Positions 25,065 to 34,945 of a DNA stretch of 64,000 nt are shown here, one piece after another; within the stretch, counting starts at the first letter, position 1, and every line of letters begins with the position of its first letter. Origin of the DNA: Paenibacillus sp. Root444D2 (GTDB lineage: Bacteria; Bacillota; Bacilli; Paenibacillales; NBRC-103111). A program made the translations under genes and the position numbers. Location of the stretch: the NCBI RefSeq assembly GCF_001426375.1, contig NZ_LMEO01000050.1, positions 782,081 through 846,080 on the forward strand, given 5' to 3'. The notes beneath the pieces were generated by a model that worked only from the letters and a program-made list of their open reading frames with translations, was not told the origin of the DNA and searched no databases.

Positions 25065-26825
25065 TTAAACTCCAGGAATGTTAATCGTAATGTTTGCTGG
25101 TAAGGGTACTTCAACACTCTGAACGGAAGCACCATTCTTACGAACAATGACAATTTTGCCAACCTGTATCGTATGTGAACCATATCCATGCAAAGGAATC
25201 GTAACTAGTTTTTTAGCACTTGTAATCTCTATATTTCCTGATGTGCTTCCAAAATTGGTTACCGCATAGACGAGTTCTTTTTGATTTGAACCTTGATATT
25301 CTTTAACATGATCGGCGCTATTCGCTGACTCGAAGATACTTCCATTTATAACAGGTACATTGGAATTGTAGGAAGTATTTTCGCTATAAAGAAGATGAAC
25401 TTCTACGCCGTAAATATCTTTTTCTTGAGCTTTAACAAAATCACTTAAGTTAATATCCAAATTAAACTCACCCATCGTACTATTTGGGATCACACTTGCA
25501 GCCAAACTAACTTTTGGTGTTAGAACTGGAGGTGAATCTGTATCTCCTGAATTCCCAGAGTTCCCTCCAGACCCAGGTACTGAAGCATTCGTCCCATTCT
25601 GCTTATCATATTGTGCTTCAGCTTCTGCTTTAGCCTTCTCCTCCGCTGCTTTCTTCTCTTCTAGAATCTTTTTCTTTTGGTCTTCCAAAGCCTTAAGCGC
25701 TGATGCCAGCTTATTTTTGAGCTCTTCCTGCTTCTTCGCTTCTTCCTGTTGCTTTTTGAGCTTTTCTGCTTCAAGCTTTTGAAGCATTTCTTTCTTTATT
25801 TTTTCTTTTTCTGCATCGACACCTGCCGTTTTATCTAATTCTTTCACATTGTTTAAATCTAATTTTCTTTCTTGTTTATCGATTTTTGCATTTGCTTGTT
25901 CAATGATTTTATTCAAAGACTCTTTATCAACCTTATTTTCCGCGAGAGCCTTCTTGGCAATATTACCTATTAAGTTATCTAAGTTTTGTTTCACTTTATC
26001 TAATTCAGCCTGATCCTTCACAGATAAGGAAGTCTTATCATCTACGAGTTTGCCATCTTCGATTTCTTTCTTTTTCTTAGCAATAAACTCATCATTTTCT
26101 TTATCAATTTCGGCTTTGTTCAGGATAATCTCTTTAATGATTTCCGGTGAAGCATCCTTTATAAAATCATTTAAATCAAGGAAATCTACTTTAAGAGACA
26201 GATCATCCGTCTCATCCCTAGCATCCAAAGAAATTTGTTGCGTCGGATACAAGTATGTAATAGTAGTCTTTTGAGTGGAGTCAGCTCCATTCGTTACCGT
26301 CGATGCGGAGACTTTCCCTGCTCCAACCGCCATCTTAATTGCGCCTGTTTTCGGATCAACAGTAACAAAGAACTGCGTTCCACGAACACCCATAACAGCT
26401 GTCGGCGTCTCAACTTCAAATTCATCATCTGATCCAGCTAATGACTTCACCTTGACCCACATGGAACCGGCCCATACTTTAAGCTTGGATTTCTTATTTC
26501 CATTTGCGGTATTTAGGTCTGACACGTTAATCTCAGCATTTTCGCCTAAAGTTACGTCTGCATCCCCATTGCTTAGATTAAGGGTAACAGATGAGCTAGC
26601 TCCTGTGTAAACCGTATCGCCTTGATTTAAACTCATACTTTCATAGGCATCATACGATTTGGAGCCTCCGCCTTTCTTAATTGTTACATCCCCGGATAAT
26701 GAAGCAATGACAGCTACCCGAACGGTTTTTGCGTCCACAGGTTTTATAAGCACCGCTGATACCAAACTAAACACTAAACAAAAACTTAAGAATAATGCCA
26801 CAAATGATTTCTTAGTTACTCCCAC
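25065..26825 (-). CDS. Secreted FecR-domain protein with coiled coil and cohesin-like C-terminus
   Basis: About 586 residues. A signal peptide is followed by a FecR domain at about 40-170 (SLNQGDTVYTGASSSVTL, PTAVMGVRGTQFFVTV), then a long charged Lys/Glu/Ala coiled coil (about 220-415), a Gly/Ser linker and a beta-rich domain (about 440-586: GEFNLDINLSDFVKAQ, VPLPANITINIPGV) that recalls cohesins. I chose the GTG at 26825, eight bases after AGGAGG, because it gives a normal signal peptide; an in-frame ATG 24 bases upstream has no ribosome binding site. It is co-transcribed with the cyclase and may be its extracellular sensory partner. Confidence 0.82.
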   Translation of the reverse strand: MGVTKKSFVALFLSFCLVFSLVSAVLIKPVDAKTVRVAVIASLSGDVTIKKGGGSKSYDAYESMSLNQGDTVYTGASSSVTLNLSNGDADVTLGENAEINVSDLNTANGNKKSKLKVWAGSMWVKVKSLAGSDDEFEVETPTAVMGVRGTQFFVTVDPKTGAIKMAVGAGKVSASTVTNGADSTQKTTITYLYPTQQISLDARDETDDLSLKVDFLDLNDFIKDASPEIIKEIILNKAEIDKENDEFIAKKKKEIEDGKLVDDKTSLSVKDQAELDKVKQNLDNLIGNIAKKALAENKVDKESLNKIIEQANAKIDKQERKLDLNNVKELDKTAGVDAEKEKIKKEMLQKLEAEKLKKQQEEAKKQEELKNKLASALKALEDQKKKILEEKKAAEEKAKAEAEAQYDKQNGTNASVPGSGGNSGNSGDTDSPPVLTPKVSLAASVIPNSTMGEFNLDINLSDFVKAQEKDIYGVEVHLLYSENTSYNSNVPVINGSIFESANSADHVKEYQGSNQKELVYAVTNFGSTSGNIEITSAKKLVTIPLHGYGSHTIQVGKIVIVRKNGASVQSVEVPLPANITINIPGV

Positions 26826-26852
26826 ACCGAATTCCTCCTCAGCATTCATTTA

Positions 26853-28700
26853 TTAGAGATTCCCGATAACTTCATATACCGCCACGGGCTTTTCTTTTCC
26901 TTTTACTTTAATTTCACCGATGGATTCTATCTCAAAAAGGTCCTTGACCCTCGCAAAGGTCTGCTCACTGATTAGAATTTGACCTGGTTTCGCGTTCGCT
27001 TCTAATCTTGCTGACAAGTTAACCGTATCACCGATAGCTGTATAATCAAGCCTTAGATCTTCAGAACCAATGTTTCCAACAACCGCAGGTCCACTGTTAA
27101 TACCCAGACCGAACTTCACTCCGATTCCATACTTCTCAATCAATCTCTGTTCAAGAACTGTGGCCTGTGACTTCATCTCAATAGCAGCTCGCACGGCCAT
27201 CTCCGGGTGATTATCATATTCAATCGGTGCGCCGAACATTGCCATGACACCATCACCAATAAATTTGTCGAGCGTCCCGTTAAATTTGAAAATAGCTTTC
27301 GTACACACATCCAAATACTCATTTAATACTTGAATAACTTGCTCTGGCTCAAGTCGTTCGGACATGGGGGTAAACCCGCGAATATCTACGAAAATAAGCG
27401 AGATATCTTTACGACTGCCGCCAAGCTTAACATCTTCACCTGATTGCAGCAGCTCGTCTACAACCGTTTTGGAAACGAACCTTCCGAAGATACCGGTTAC
27501 GCGGTTTCGCTCCTTCCGCTCTTCTAGGTAATGACTCACCAACGACCAAATATAGATCGTAACCAGAGCAAATTGCGGGTATACAAGAGGAGCAAAAGTT
27601 GATCCAGCAATGTAGAAGGTTAACCATACGCCGCCATAAATCACGAACATTCCCAGGAAAATAAATAGGGCTGTTTTGCCTTTATATCTATGAAATAAGA
27701 AAATGGCAAGCAAAGAAATAAGTAAGATAATACCTACGCCAAAAGGCTTATTTGTATCTTTATAAAACTTGCTTTCTAATAAAGTTTGAATCATATTCGC
27801 ATGTATTTCGATCCCAAACATCTTAACAGAGCTGATTGGTGTTGGATATTCATCCTGCATGGCCGTTACGAAAGGTCCCACCAACACTATGCTGCCTTGC
27901 AAGGGCAAGGGATTTTTACTATTAATAACATCAATGAAAGAGAGTGATTCATAACCTGTTGTAGCATCTACTTTCTGCCTCGGCAGTGTGAAAAACTCAG
28001 TAGTAACTTGATTTCTTTCGTTAGTCGGCATTACGATATTGCCGCGTTTCCATTGTCCGGTTGCTTCATCTCGCTTCACTTTGTCCTTATCATCCAGAAC
28101 TAGATTGGCAAGCGCAACGCTGAACGCAGGTATGTATACTCCATTCTCATCAGGCAGCCCAACTGGCAGTTTCCGAGCCTTACCATCCTTATCGACAAAC
28201 ACATTAATATGTGCCATTTGCTGCCTACTGGTTGTTAGTGTTGGAGTGGGGTAGTCGATTTTCTCAGGCACAAGATCGCCTGCTTGCTCTTGCTTGGAGG
28301 GATAGTTAATTTGGACGGGCATAATGACATTATGATACTTGGCCAGAACATCAGCCAAAGCTTTATCGTCAGCGGGGTTTTTCGAAGGTTCAGCTAGCAC
28401 GACGTCGATACCAATTGCTGCTGCGCCTGACTGCTCTAGTTTCTCTATCAATTGCGCATAGGTAGTTCGATCCCAAGGAAATTTCCCGATGGCTTTAAGT
28501 GATTTCTCATCAATCTTAACAATTTTGATGCGATCCTCTGGCTGACGTTCATCCACAGATTTGGCTTTCCGCAAAACATCTTGGAGGGGCCCCTCAACAA
28601 AATAAAACAATCCGCTAGAGTTAACCGTGTAGAAATATGTCGAAAATAACATCAACAAAAGTCCTACCGTTAAAGTTTGAATCCATTTCTTCTTACCCAT
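26853..28700 (-). CDS. CHASE2-domain adenylate/guanylate cyclase (class III)
   Basis: A 615-residue membrane enzyme. An N-terminal helix precedes an extracellular CHASE2 sensor (about 40-320: RIKIVKIDEKSLKAIGKFPWDR, AAIGIDVVLAEPS), three membrane helices (about 325-400) and a class III cyclase domain (about 425-610). Both metal Asp residues (FVDIRGF and GDGVMAMF), the purine-selecting Lys (TLDKFIGDGV), and the transition-state Asn/Arg (NLSARLE) are present, so it should be active; Lys plus DYTAIGDTVN favours ATP. I chose the ATG at 28700 after GGAGG. Cyclases of this kind are unusual in Firmicutes, where cAMP has no general role. Confidence 0.9.
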   Translation of the reverse strand: MGKKKWIQTLTVGLLLMLFSTYFYTVNSSGLFYFVEGPLQDVLRKAKSVDERQPEDRIKIVKIDEKSLKAIGKFPWDRTTYAQLIEKLEQSGAAAIGIDVVLAEPSKNPADDKALADVLAKYHNVIMPVQINYPSKQEQAGDLVPEKIDYPTPTLTTSRQQMAHINVFVDKDGKARKLPVGLPDENGVYIPAFSVALANLVLDDKDKVKRDEATGQWKRGNIVMPTNERNQVTTEFFTLPRQKVDATTGYESLSFIDVINSKNPLPLQGSIVLVGPFVTAMQDEYPTPISSVKMFGIEIHANMIQTLLESKFYKDTNKPFGVGIILLISLLAIFLFHRYKGKTALFIFLGMFVIYGGVWLTFYIAGSTFAPLVYPQFALVTIYIWSLVSHYLEERKERNRVTGIFGRFVSKTVVDELLQSGEDVKLGGSRKDISLIFVDIRGFTPMSERLEPEQVIQVLNEYLDVCTKAIFKFNGTLDKFIGDGVMAMFGAPIEYDNHPEMAVRAAIEMKSQATVLEQRLIEKYGIGVKFGLGINSGPAVVGNIGSEDLRLDYTAIGDTVNLSARLEANAKPGQILISEQTFARVKDLFEIESIGEIKVKGKEKPVAVYEVIGNL

Positions 28701-28791
28701 AAGATCCTCCCAATGTTTACTAGCTTCATTGTAAGATGGCACGTAGAAAATGGCAATAAATAGTTACACGTAAATACAATTTATATCAAAA

Positions 28792-28827
28792 AAAGAGCTC
28801 AATCCCTTTACAGGAACTGAGCTCTTT
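28792..28827. terminator. Bidirectional-looking terminator after fer
   Basis: A perfect AAAGAGCTCA / TGAGCTCTTT stem separates the ferredoxin gene from the cyclase operon downstream on the same strand. Confidence 0.85.
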
Positions 28828-28870
28828 CGACATTCTGCGAATCACTTCACAAAATTATGTTTTATACTGA

Positions 28871-29125
<255 letters not shown>

Positions 29126-29178
29126 TTATCCTCAATGTAAAATATAATATAAATACGGACAAAGTTCAAACCTTAAAA

Positions 29179-29679
29179 TTAATTGCTCTCAAAATATTGT
29201 TCAATATAGTCAGCTATACCAGGGATATTATTCAAATCAAAGGAAGGAAAACCTCCAAAATGAAAGGTGAAATCGTTCATATCTGTTGCAATAGCAATGG
29301 GCTCAGGCTCAATAACTTGAATAATTTCACTTTGCTCTAGTGTACGGAAGACAGCAATCTTTGGATGCTTTTCCTTCTTGAAGCCTTCGATAAAAACATA
29401 GTCTAGATGTGCATACGCACTTAACTGTTCTTCTAGACTTGGCTTTAGCTTCTTCTCGAACACATGAATCCCATCTGGCGATAGGGTTACAACGGCTTCT
29501 GCACCCGACTCTACAAAAGTTGTGGAGTCCGTCCCTGCTGCTTCTTTATAATGTCCATGCGCATCATGTTTCATTACGGCTATCCGATAGCCGCGCTGCT
29601 TCATCTCTACGATTAACTTAGCCACTAACGTTGTTTTTCCGCTGTTCGAATAACCTGCAAAGCCAATACAATGCGCCAT
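29179..29679 (-). CDS. mobB: Molybdopterin-guanine dinucleotide biosynthesis protein MobB
   Basis: A 166-residue P-loop GTPase-like protein that assists molybdenum cofactor guanylation. Walker A is GYSNSGKTTLV, with MKHDAHGHYKEAAGTDS and DYVFIEGFKKEKHPKI downstream as in MobB. No other moa/mob gene is in the window. It follows dinB by 6 bases and is probably co-transcribed with it, an unusual pairing. Confidence 0.9.
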   Translation of the reverse strand: MAHCIGFAGYSNSGKTTLVAKLIVEMKQRGYRIAVMKHDAHGHYKEAAGTDSTTFVESGAEAVVTLSPDGIHVFEKKLKPSLEEQLSAYAHLDYVFIEGFKKEKHPKIAVFRTLEQSEIIQVIEPEPIAIATDMNDFTFHFGGFPSFDLNNIPGIADYIEQYFESN

Positions 29680-29685
29680 CCTTTG

Positions 29686-30987
29686 TCACTTCTCCTCTTC
29701 TTTGTGAAGGGGATTGTTCCTCAAATGATCCATTTGCAGGGAAGTCCCTCTCGCTTTATGATTTCTAATTAACGTAGCAGGATTGTCGCCCATCATCCCT
29801 GCGGTTAGAATCGCATTTTCCCCGAATTTATCACGAAGTCCATCCATAATACGGTTCAAATTTTCTCGTTTAGGCTGCTTTTCATAATCAAATAGATCCA
29901 ACTGAACGAACGTTTCTTCCTTCATCGTTAGATTCTGCAGCGTAATCCCAAGCAGCCGAACAGGGTTGCCTTCCTCCCATTGATGGTCATATAACTGACA
30001 CGAGGTTCGATAAATATCATCCATATGCTCAGTTGGCGTAGGTAAGGTTACGGATCGTGTAATCGTCCTCATCTCCGGATCACGAATCGTGATCTGGATC
30101 GTAGATGCCATTAGCTCCTGCTTGCGAAGTCTTCTTGCTACTTGATCCGCCAGATTTAAGAATACTCGGTGAATTTCTTTGGTATCGGTAAAATCCTGCG
30201 GCAGCGTTGTCGTATGCCCAATGGACTTGCTCTGTTCTTGTTCTGGGTTTACTAGTGAATGATCAATCCCATTAGCTGAACGCTTCAGATGCGCACCTAA
30301 GATGCCAAAGTGTTTACTTAGCAGCAACTCATCCCCAACTGCCAGCTGACCTAACGTATGGATGCCAAGTCTAGTTAGCTTATCCGCCGTCTTTTTGCCA
30401 ATGCCATATAAATAGTTGCACGGTTTGTCCCACAATACAGTGGGTACATCCCTTAATCGAAGCACAGAAATCCCATTTGGCTTCTTCATATCAGAACCCA
30501 TCTTGGCAAGAAGCTTATTGGGGGCAACGCCAATCGAACAGGGCAGCTTCAGTTCCTTCATGATCTGTTGCTGAATGTTATTCGCGATCTCAAGTGGCGT
30601 TCCAAATTGCTTGGACCCTGTTATATCAACGAAACACTCATCGATTGACATGGATTCCACCATAGGTGAATAACTATAAGCAATCTGCATAAACCGCCTT
30701 GAGAAGCTTCGATATAGCTCGAAATCAGGTCTTATCAGTATCAAATCCGGACATAACTTCATCGCTTGCCTAACTTGCATACCTGTCTTGATCCCCACAG
30801 CGCGCGCCGCATAAGATGAAGTAACAATTATCCCTTTACGAAGCTCAACGCTCCCAGCAACAGCCAGAGGCTTTCCTTTATATAAATCAGGCTCAACGGC
30901 CTCATGAACAGAGCAATAGAATGCATTCATATCTATATGCAATATGACTCTACCTTGCTTGGGATAATGATGCTGAGTTGTCACCAT
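29686..30987 (-). CDS. dinB: DNA polymerase IV (Y-family, DinB)
   Basis: A 433-residue translesion polymerase. Catalytic motifs are HIDMNAFYCSVHEA (first Asp) and SMSIDECFVDIT (Asp-Glu pair); SSYAARAVGIKTGM, GIGKKTADKLTRLGIHTLGQL (helix-hairpin-helix) and the little-finger domain follow. The C-terminus (about 350-433) is longer than in E. coli DinB. A GGGAGGG ribosome binding site precedes the ATG. I saw no CGAAC-N4-GTTCG LexA box upstream, so SOS control is not evident. Confidence 0.92.
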   Translation of the reverse strand: MVTTQHHYPKQGRVILHIDMNAFYCSVHEAVEPDLYKGKPLAVAGSVELRKGIIVTSSYAARAVGIKTGMQVRQAMKLCPDLILIRPDFELYRSFSRRFMQIAYSYSPMVESMSIDECFVDITGSKQFGTPLEIANNIQQQIMKELKLPCSIGVAPNKLLAKMGSDMKKPNGISVLRLRDVPTVLWDKPCNYLYGIGKKTADKLTRLGIHTLGQLAVGDELLLSKHFGILGAHLKRSANGIDHSLVNPEQEQSKSIGHTTTLPQDFTDTKEIHRVFLNLADQVARRLRKQELMASTIQITIRDPEMRTITRSVTLPTPTEHMDDIYRTSCQLYDHQWEEGNPVRLLGITLQNLTMKEETFVQLDLFDYEKQPKRENLNRIMDGLRDKFGENAILTAGMMGDNPATLIRNHKARGTSLQMDHLRNNPLHKEEEK

Positions 30988-31102
30988 TTATATTCCCTCC
31001 CATTGATAAACGACCAACTATTAGAGCCATTTTCAGCATACAAAAAATTATACTTTCAAGCAAACGTATTTTTGCGTTATGATGTCTTTACCCATACTAT
31101 TA

Positions 31103-31111
31103 TGGTATAAT
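31103..31111 (+). promoter_or_regulatory. Extended -10 promoter of cimA
   Basis: TGGTATAAT (TATAAT at 31106-31111) is a perfect -10 with a TGn extension; the -35 is weak. It leaves a leader of about 85 bases before the AAGGAGG and ATG at 31202. No T-box was recognised there. Confidence 0.6.
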
Positions 31112-31201
31112 CGTAAATTATACATTAGCGCTTTAAAGCAAGCACAAGCACCTGCACATCAAGCACCGAAGTCACTTTGCTAGCTTTTGAAGGAGGAACC
31201 T

Positions 31202-32821
31202 ATGCCAACATCAGTCAAAATCTTCGACACCACACTACGAGACGGTACGCAAGGAGAAGGCATCAGCTTATCCGTCGAGGATAAAATTAAAATTGCCCGC
31301 AAGCTCGATGAGCTTGGGGTTCATTATATTGAAGGCGGATGGCCGGGCAGCAATAGCAAAGATATTGAATTTTTTGAACGTGCTCGCGACATGAAGTTCA
31401 CAAATGCGAAGATTACTGCATTCGGCAGCACACGGCGTAAAGATTCCATTGCTGCGGATGATATTAATCTGAACAGACTCGTGGAGTCAGGCGCTCAGGT
31501 AGCAACCATCTTCGGTAAGTCCTGGGACTTCCATGTCACAACAGCTATTCAAACTACACTTGAAGAAAATCTTGCCATGATCTACGACTCCGTTCTTTAT
31601 TTAAAAAGCAGCGGTCTTGAAGTCATCTACGATGCCGAGCATTTCTTCGACGGTTACAAGAATAATCCCGAGTACGCCCTGCAAACAATCAAAAAGGCAC
31701 AGGATGCCGGAGCTGATTGGATAGTCCTATGTGACACTAACGGCGGCTCATTACCTGGAGAAATTACTGCCATTGTCACTACTGTTAAACAGAATGTCAC
31801 CACCCCCATCGGAATTCACGCTCATAATGATTGTGAATTAGGTGTAGCAAACAGCCTTGCCGCTGTACAAGCAGGAGCAGGACAGGTCCAAGGAACTATT
31901 AATGGCTATGGAGAACGCTGCGGTAATGCTAACCTTAGCTCCATTATCCCTAACCTTCAGTTAAAGCTTGGCTATTCGGTTATTTCCGATGAGCAACTCC
32001 AATCATTAACGCCAGTTTCGAGATACATTAGCGAAATCGCCAACATGCATATGCCTGTTAATCAGCCTTATGTCGGGAATGCGGCATTCGCGCATAAAGG
32101 CGGTATTCACGTTTCAGCCATTCTCAAGGATGCTAGTACGTATGAGCATACGAAGCCTGAACTCGTTGGCAATAAACAACGTGTACTTGTTTCAGAGCTT
32201 GCGGGGCAAAGCAATGTATTAGTGAAAGCCCAAGAATTGAATCTTGACTTTAATAAAGAACATCAGAAAACCAAAGAAGTCATTGAGAAAATTAAAGATC
32301 TCGAGCATCAAGGCTACCAATTCGAAGGAGCCGATGCCACACTGGAGCTTTTGCTGCGCGAAGCGTTCGAAGGTCTAGAAGAGATTTTCACATTAGAATC
32401 ATTCAAAATGCTTGTTGAGAAGTCCGCTAATCAATCCGTTGTTTCCGAAGCCATTGTTAAAGTGAAGGTTCATGGCGAAACGATCTATACCGCGGCTGAA
32501 GGCAACGGTCCAGTAAACGCTCTTGACAATGCCTTACGTAAAGCGTTGATCCAATATTACCCTGATATTAAGAACGTCCATCTCTCCGACTATAAGGTGC
32601 GTGTCCTTGATGTGAAAGGCGCTACTGCCGGTAAGGTTCGCGTTCTGATGGAATCGACTGACTTCAATACCACATGGAACACACTTGGAGTGTCCAGTAA
32701 TATTATTGAAGCAAGCTGGTATGCTCTCGTAGATAGCTTGCGTTATGCATTAATCGGAAGAAAACGTGTCGAGCCTGCGAACAAAGATCAACAAGAGCGC
32801 CTAGGTTTAGTGAACCATTAA
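31202..32821 (+). CDS. cimA: (R)-citramalate synthase
   Basis: A 539-residue enzyme that condenses pyruvate with acetyl-CoA to citramalate, opening the threonine-independent route to isoleucine. The HMGL barrel has FDTTLRDGTQGEG at the start and the metal-binding HAHNDCELGVAN; GYGERCGNANLSS and HKGGIHVSAI follow. The C-terminal LeuA regulatory domain (about 400-530) should bind isoleucine. GEGISLSVEDK distinguishes it from 2-isopropylmalate synthase. I chose the ATG after AAGGAGGAACCT. It stands alone, with leucine genes absent from the window. Confidence 0.9.
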   Translation: MPTSVKIFDTTLRDGTQGEGISLSVEDKIKIARKLDELGVHYIEGGWPGSNSKDIEFFERARDMKFTNAKITAFGSTRRKDSIAADDINLNRLVESGAQVATIFGKSWDFHVTTAIQTTLEENLAMIYDSVLYLKSSGLEVIYDAEHFFDGYKNNPEYALQTIKKAQDAGADWIVLCDTNGGSLPGEITAIVTTVKQNVTTPIGIHAHNDCELGVANSLAAVQAGAGQVQGTINGYGERCGNANLSSIIPNLQLKLGYSVISDEQLQSLTPVSRYISEIANMHMPVNQPYVGNAAFAHKGGIHVSAILKDASTYEHTKPELVGNKQRVLVSELAGQSNVLVKAQELNLDFNKEHQKTKEVIEKIKDLEHQGYQFEGADATLELLLREAFEGLEEIFTLESFKMLVEKSANQSVVSEAIVKVKVHGETIYTAAEGNGPVNALDNALRKALIQYYPDIKNVHLSDYKVRVLDVKGATAGKVRVLMESTDFNTTWNTLGVSSNIIEASWYALVDSLRYALIGRKRVEPANKDQQERLGLVNH

Positions 32822-32833
32822 TGAGTAAAATCT

Positions 32834-32930
32834 AAACGCGGTCACTCAAGGTTGTGCGACCGCGTTTAAAGATAAGAAAAGCTGCAAAGAGTACGCCAAA
32901 CCACCGGCGCTTCTCTTGCAGCTTTTTTTA
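32834..32930. terminator. Two consecutive hairpins between cimA and the ResA-like gene
   Basis: First AAACGCGGTC / GACCGCGTTT (32834-32867, no T tail), then AAAAGCTGCAA-GAG / CTC-TTGCAGCTTTT (32877-32930) with a run of seven T on the plus strand. The second works in both directions and touches the stop codon of the convergent gene. Confidence 0.85.
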
Positions 32931-33461
32931 CTCTTTAATGAGACTTGCAATTTTCTTATCCAAATCTCTAGGAGAGAGTACATGAACGACCTCGCGAATG
33001 ACCCCATTTTTATCGATTAAGAAGCTGGTTGGAATGGCGACCACTCGATAAGTATCCGCATTCGTTCCTTGCTTATCTAATAACACCGGGAATGGGTATT
33101 TGTAGGTTTCCACAAACTTCGTAATGTTCTCCATTTTATCACCAGGTGTCACATTGACCGCGTAGAGATCAAACTGCCCTTGATATTTGTTGTACACATT
33201 AACCAAATCCGGTGCCTCTTCCTCGCATGGACCACACCATGAAGCCCAGAAATTAACGAACAAAGGCTTATCACGCGGCCCACCAATCGTGTAGTCTTTC
33301 CCATCAAGCCCTTTTAACGTAAACGAAGGGGCCAAGAAATTCACTTTTGGCGCTTGCTCAGTAGGCATAAGTGTCGCTTTATTCTCGCGTTGGGCGTTTT
33401 GATAAATAGCAAAACCGGCTAATATAACCACCAGGGCTATCACAAACACATTCCTCTTCAA
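32928..33461 (-). CDS. resA: Thiol-disulfide oxidoreductase, ResA/TlpA family
   Basis: A 177-residue membrane-anchored thioredoxin facing outwards. An N-terminal helix (FVIALVVILAGFAIY) is followed by an AhpC/TSA-like fold with WASWCGPCEEEAPDL; the Glu three residues after the CxxC is typical of ResA-like reductases. cis-Pro appears in VAIPTSFLID. Family members reduce apocytochrome c or sporulation proteins. resBC genes are not adjacent, so ResA versus StoA/TlpA cannot be decided. Confidence 0.82.
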   Translation of the reverse strand: MKRNVFVIALVVILAGFAIYQNAQRENKATLMPTEQAPKVNFLAPSFTLKGLDGKDYTIGGPRDKPLFVNFWASWCGPCEEEAPDLVNVYNKYQGQFDLYAVNVTPGDKMENITKFVETYKYPFPVLLDKQGTNADTYRVVAIPTSFLIDKNGVIREVVHVLSPRDLDKKIASLIKE

Positions 33462-33600
33462 AGCACTTCCACCTCCACTCTGTCTATATTATCTCCAAAT
33501 TCGCCAAAATTCCAACATCAACGAATTAAATCCAAAGTATGCTTTCAACTTATTTGGGAAAAGTAAACATACATCATGTTCTGAAAGGACTCTCATCATA

Positions 33601-34893
33601 ATGACTACAAAAGCAGCCAAGGGCAAAAAAATTTCCGAAAACATATTTGAAGACAAAACTGAAAGCAAACCTAAAAACAAATCTAAAAACAAAAAAGGCC
33701 ACATCTGGGAATACATCGCAATAGCAACGATTCCCTTAGTTCTTGTGCTAGGTAATTCGATGCTAGTCCCTATTCTACCTGATATGCAGGAAAGGATGGG
33801 CATCTCGCGCTTTCAGAGCTCACTCGTTATCACCTTGTTCTCCATAACAGCCGGTATCATCATTCCTGTATCGGGTTACTTATCAGACCGTTTTACACGT
33901 AAAGCTGTCATCATCCCTTCGCTTATTGTTTACGGCTCTGCAGGCGTTCTAGCAGGCCTTGGAGCTGTTTGGAACTCCTATCCTATCCTGATAACAGCAC
34001 GAGCAATACAAGGCTTAGGAGCAGCAGGGACAGCCCCTATCGCGATGGCTCTTGTAGGAGATTTATATAAGGGAGGAACCGCGAGTAAGGCGCTCGGGCT
34101 CATTGAGGCTTCTAATGGGGCAGGTAAAGTCGTAAGCCCGATATTAGGTTCTTTATTAGCTTTAATCGTTTGGTTTGCGCCATTTTTTGCATTCCCTATA
34201 TTCTGCGTGTTAGCTCTGCTCGCTGTTATTTTTATGATTAAGGAACCGCCTAAAGAAAAGGAAGCGGAACCTCTTAAGGATTACTTAAAGCAAATTCGCA
34301 GCATTTTTCGGGAAAAAGGCCGCTGGCTCATCCCTGCATTTTTTGCTGGCTCCATTTCGTTATTTATTCTGTTCGGCGTTCTCTTTTATTTATCACAGAT
34401 ATTAGAAGAGGAACCTTATAGCATTGAAGGTGTTCGCAAGGGATTTATTCTCGCTATTCCTTTGCTTTGCATGGTCATTACCTCCTATACCACCGGTGCC
34501 AAAATCAAAGAGAACGTCGTATTGATGCGCTGGTTAATGAACATCGGACTCATCCTAATGACCGTTTCGCTAGCATTAGCGATCTTCCTAAATACCAATC
34601 TCTACATATTTATTGGTTTACTTTCATTGAGTGGAATAGGAACTGGTCTGCTGCTGCCTTGCCTAAATACACTGATTACCGGATCTGTAGAGCGTGAACA
34701 GCGTGGAATGATAACCTCGTTGTACAATAGTCTCCGTTTCATCGGTGTAGCTTGCGGTCCACCACTTTTCGGTTGGCTTATGAACATTTCGGATAAAGTC
34801 ATATTCATCACCGTATCCTCCTTGGCACTTCTCATGCTTGCCCTCGTATTCTTCTTTATTAAGCCTAAAGGGGAAATGAATAAAAAAGCATGA
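33601..34893 (+). CDS. MFS transporter, DHA1 type (YmfD-like)
   Basis: A 430-residue exporter with a lysine-rich cytoplasmic N-terminus (about 1-35) and twelve membrane segments. Motif A appears as GYLSDRFTRKAVIIP, motif C-like GAAGTAPIAMALVGD and GKVVSPILGSLLA follow, as in drug/siderophore exporters. It resembles the bacillibactin exporter YmfD of Bacillus, but no siderophore genes lie nearby. The JAMM gene follows 52 bases downstream. Confidence 0.82.
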   Translation: MTTKAAKGKKISENIFEDKTESKPKNKSKNKKGHIWEYIAIATIPLVLVLGNSMLVPILPDMQERMGISRFQSSLVITLFSITAGIIIPVSGYLSDRFTRKAVIIPSLIVYGSAGVLAGLGAVWNSYPILITARAIQGLGAAGTAPIAMALVGDLYKGGTASKALGLIEASNGAGKVVSPILGSLLALIVWFAPFFAFPIFCVLALLAVIFMIKEPPKEKEAEPLKDYLKQIRSIFREKGRWLIPAFFAGSISLFILFGVLFYLSQILEEEPYSIEGVRKGFILAIPLLCMVITSYTTGAKIKENVVLMRWLMNIGLILMTVSLALAIFLNTNLYIFIGLLSLSGIGTGLLLPCLNTLITGSVEREQRGMITSLYNSLRFIGVACGPPLFGWLMNISDKVIFITVSSLALLMLALVFFFIKPKGEMNKKA

Positions 34894-34945
34894 TATACTA
34901 ACCTCATTCTTAACAAGCACATCGATTAGGTAAGGTGGATAGAGA

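Noticed and set aside
30988-31100. AACG/CGTT dyad upstream of dinB as a LexA box
   Set aside because: The spacing and bases do not fit CGAAC-N4-GTTCG; not called.
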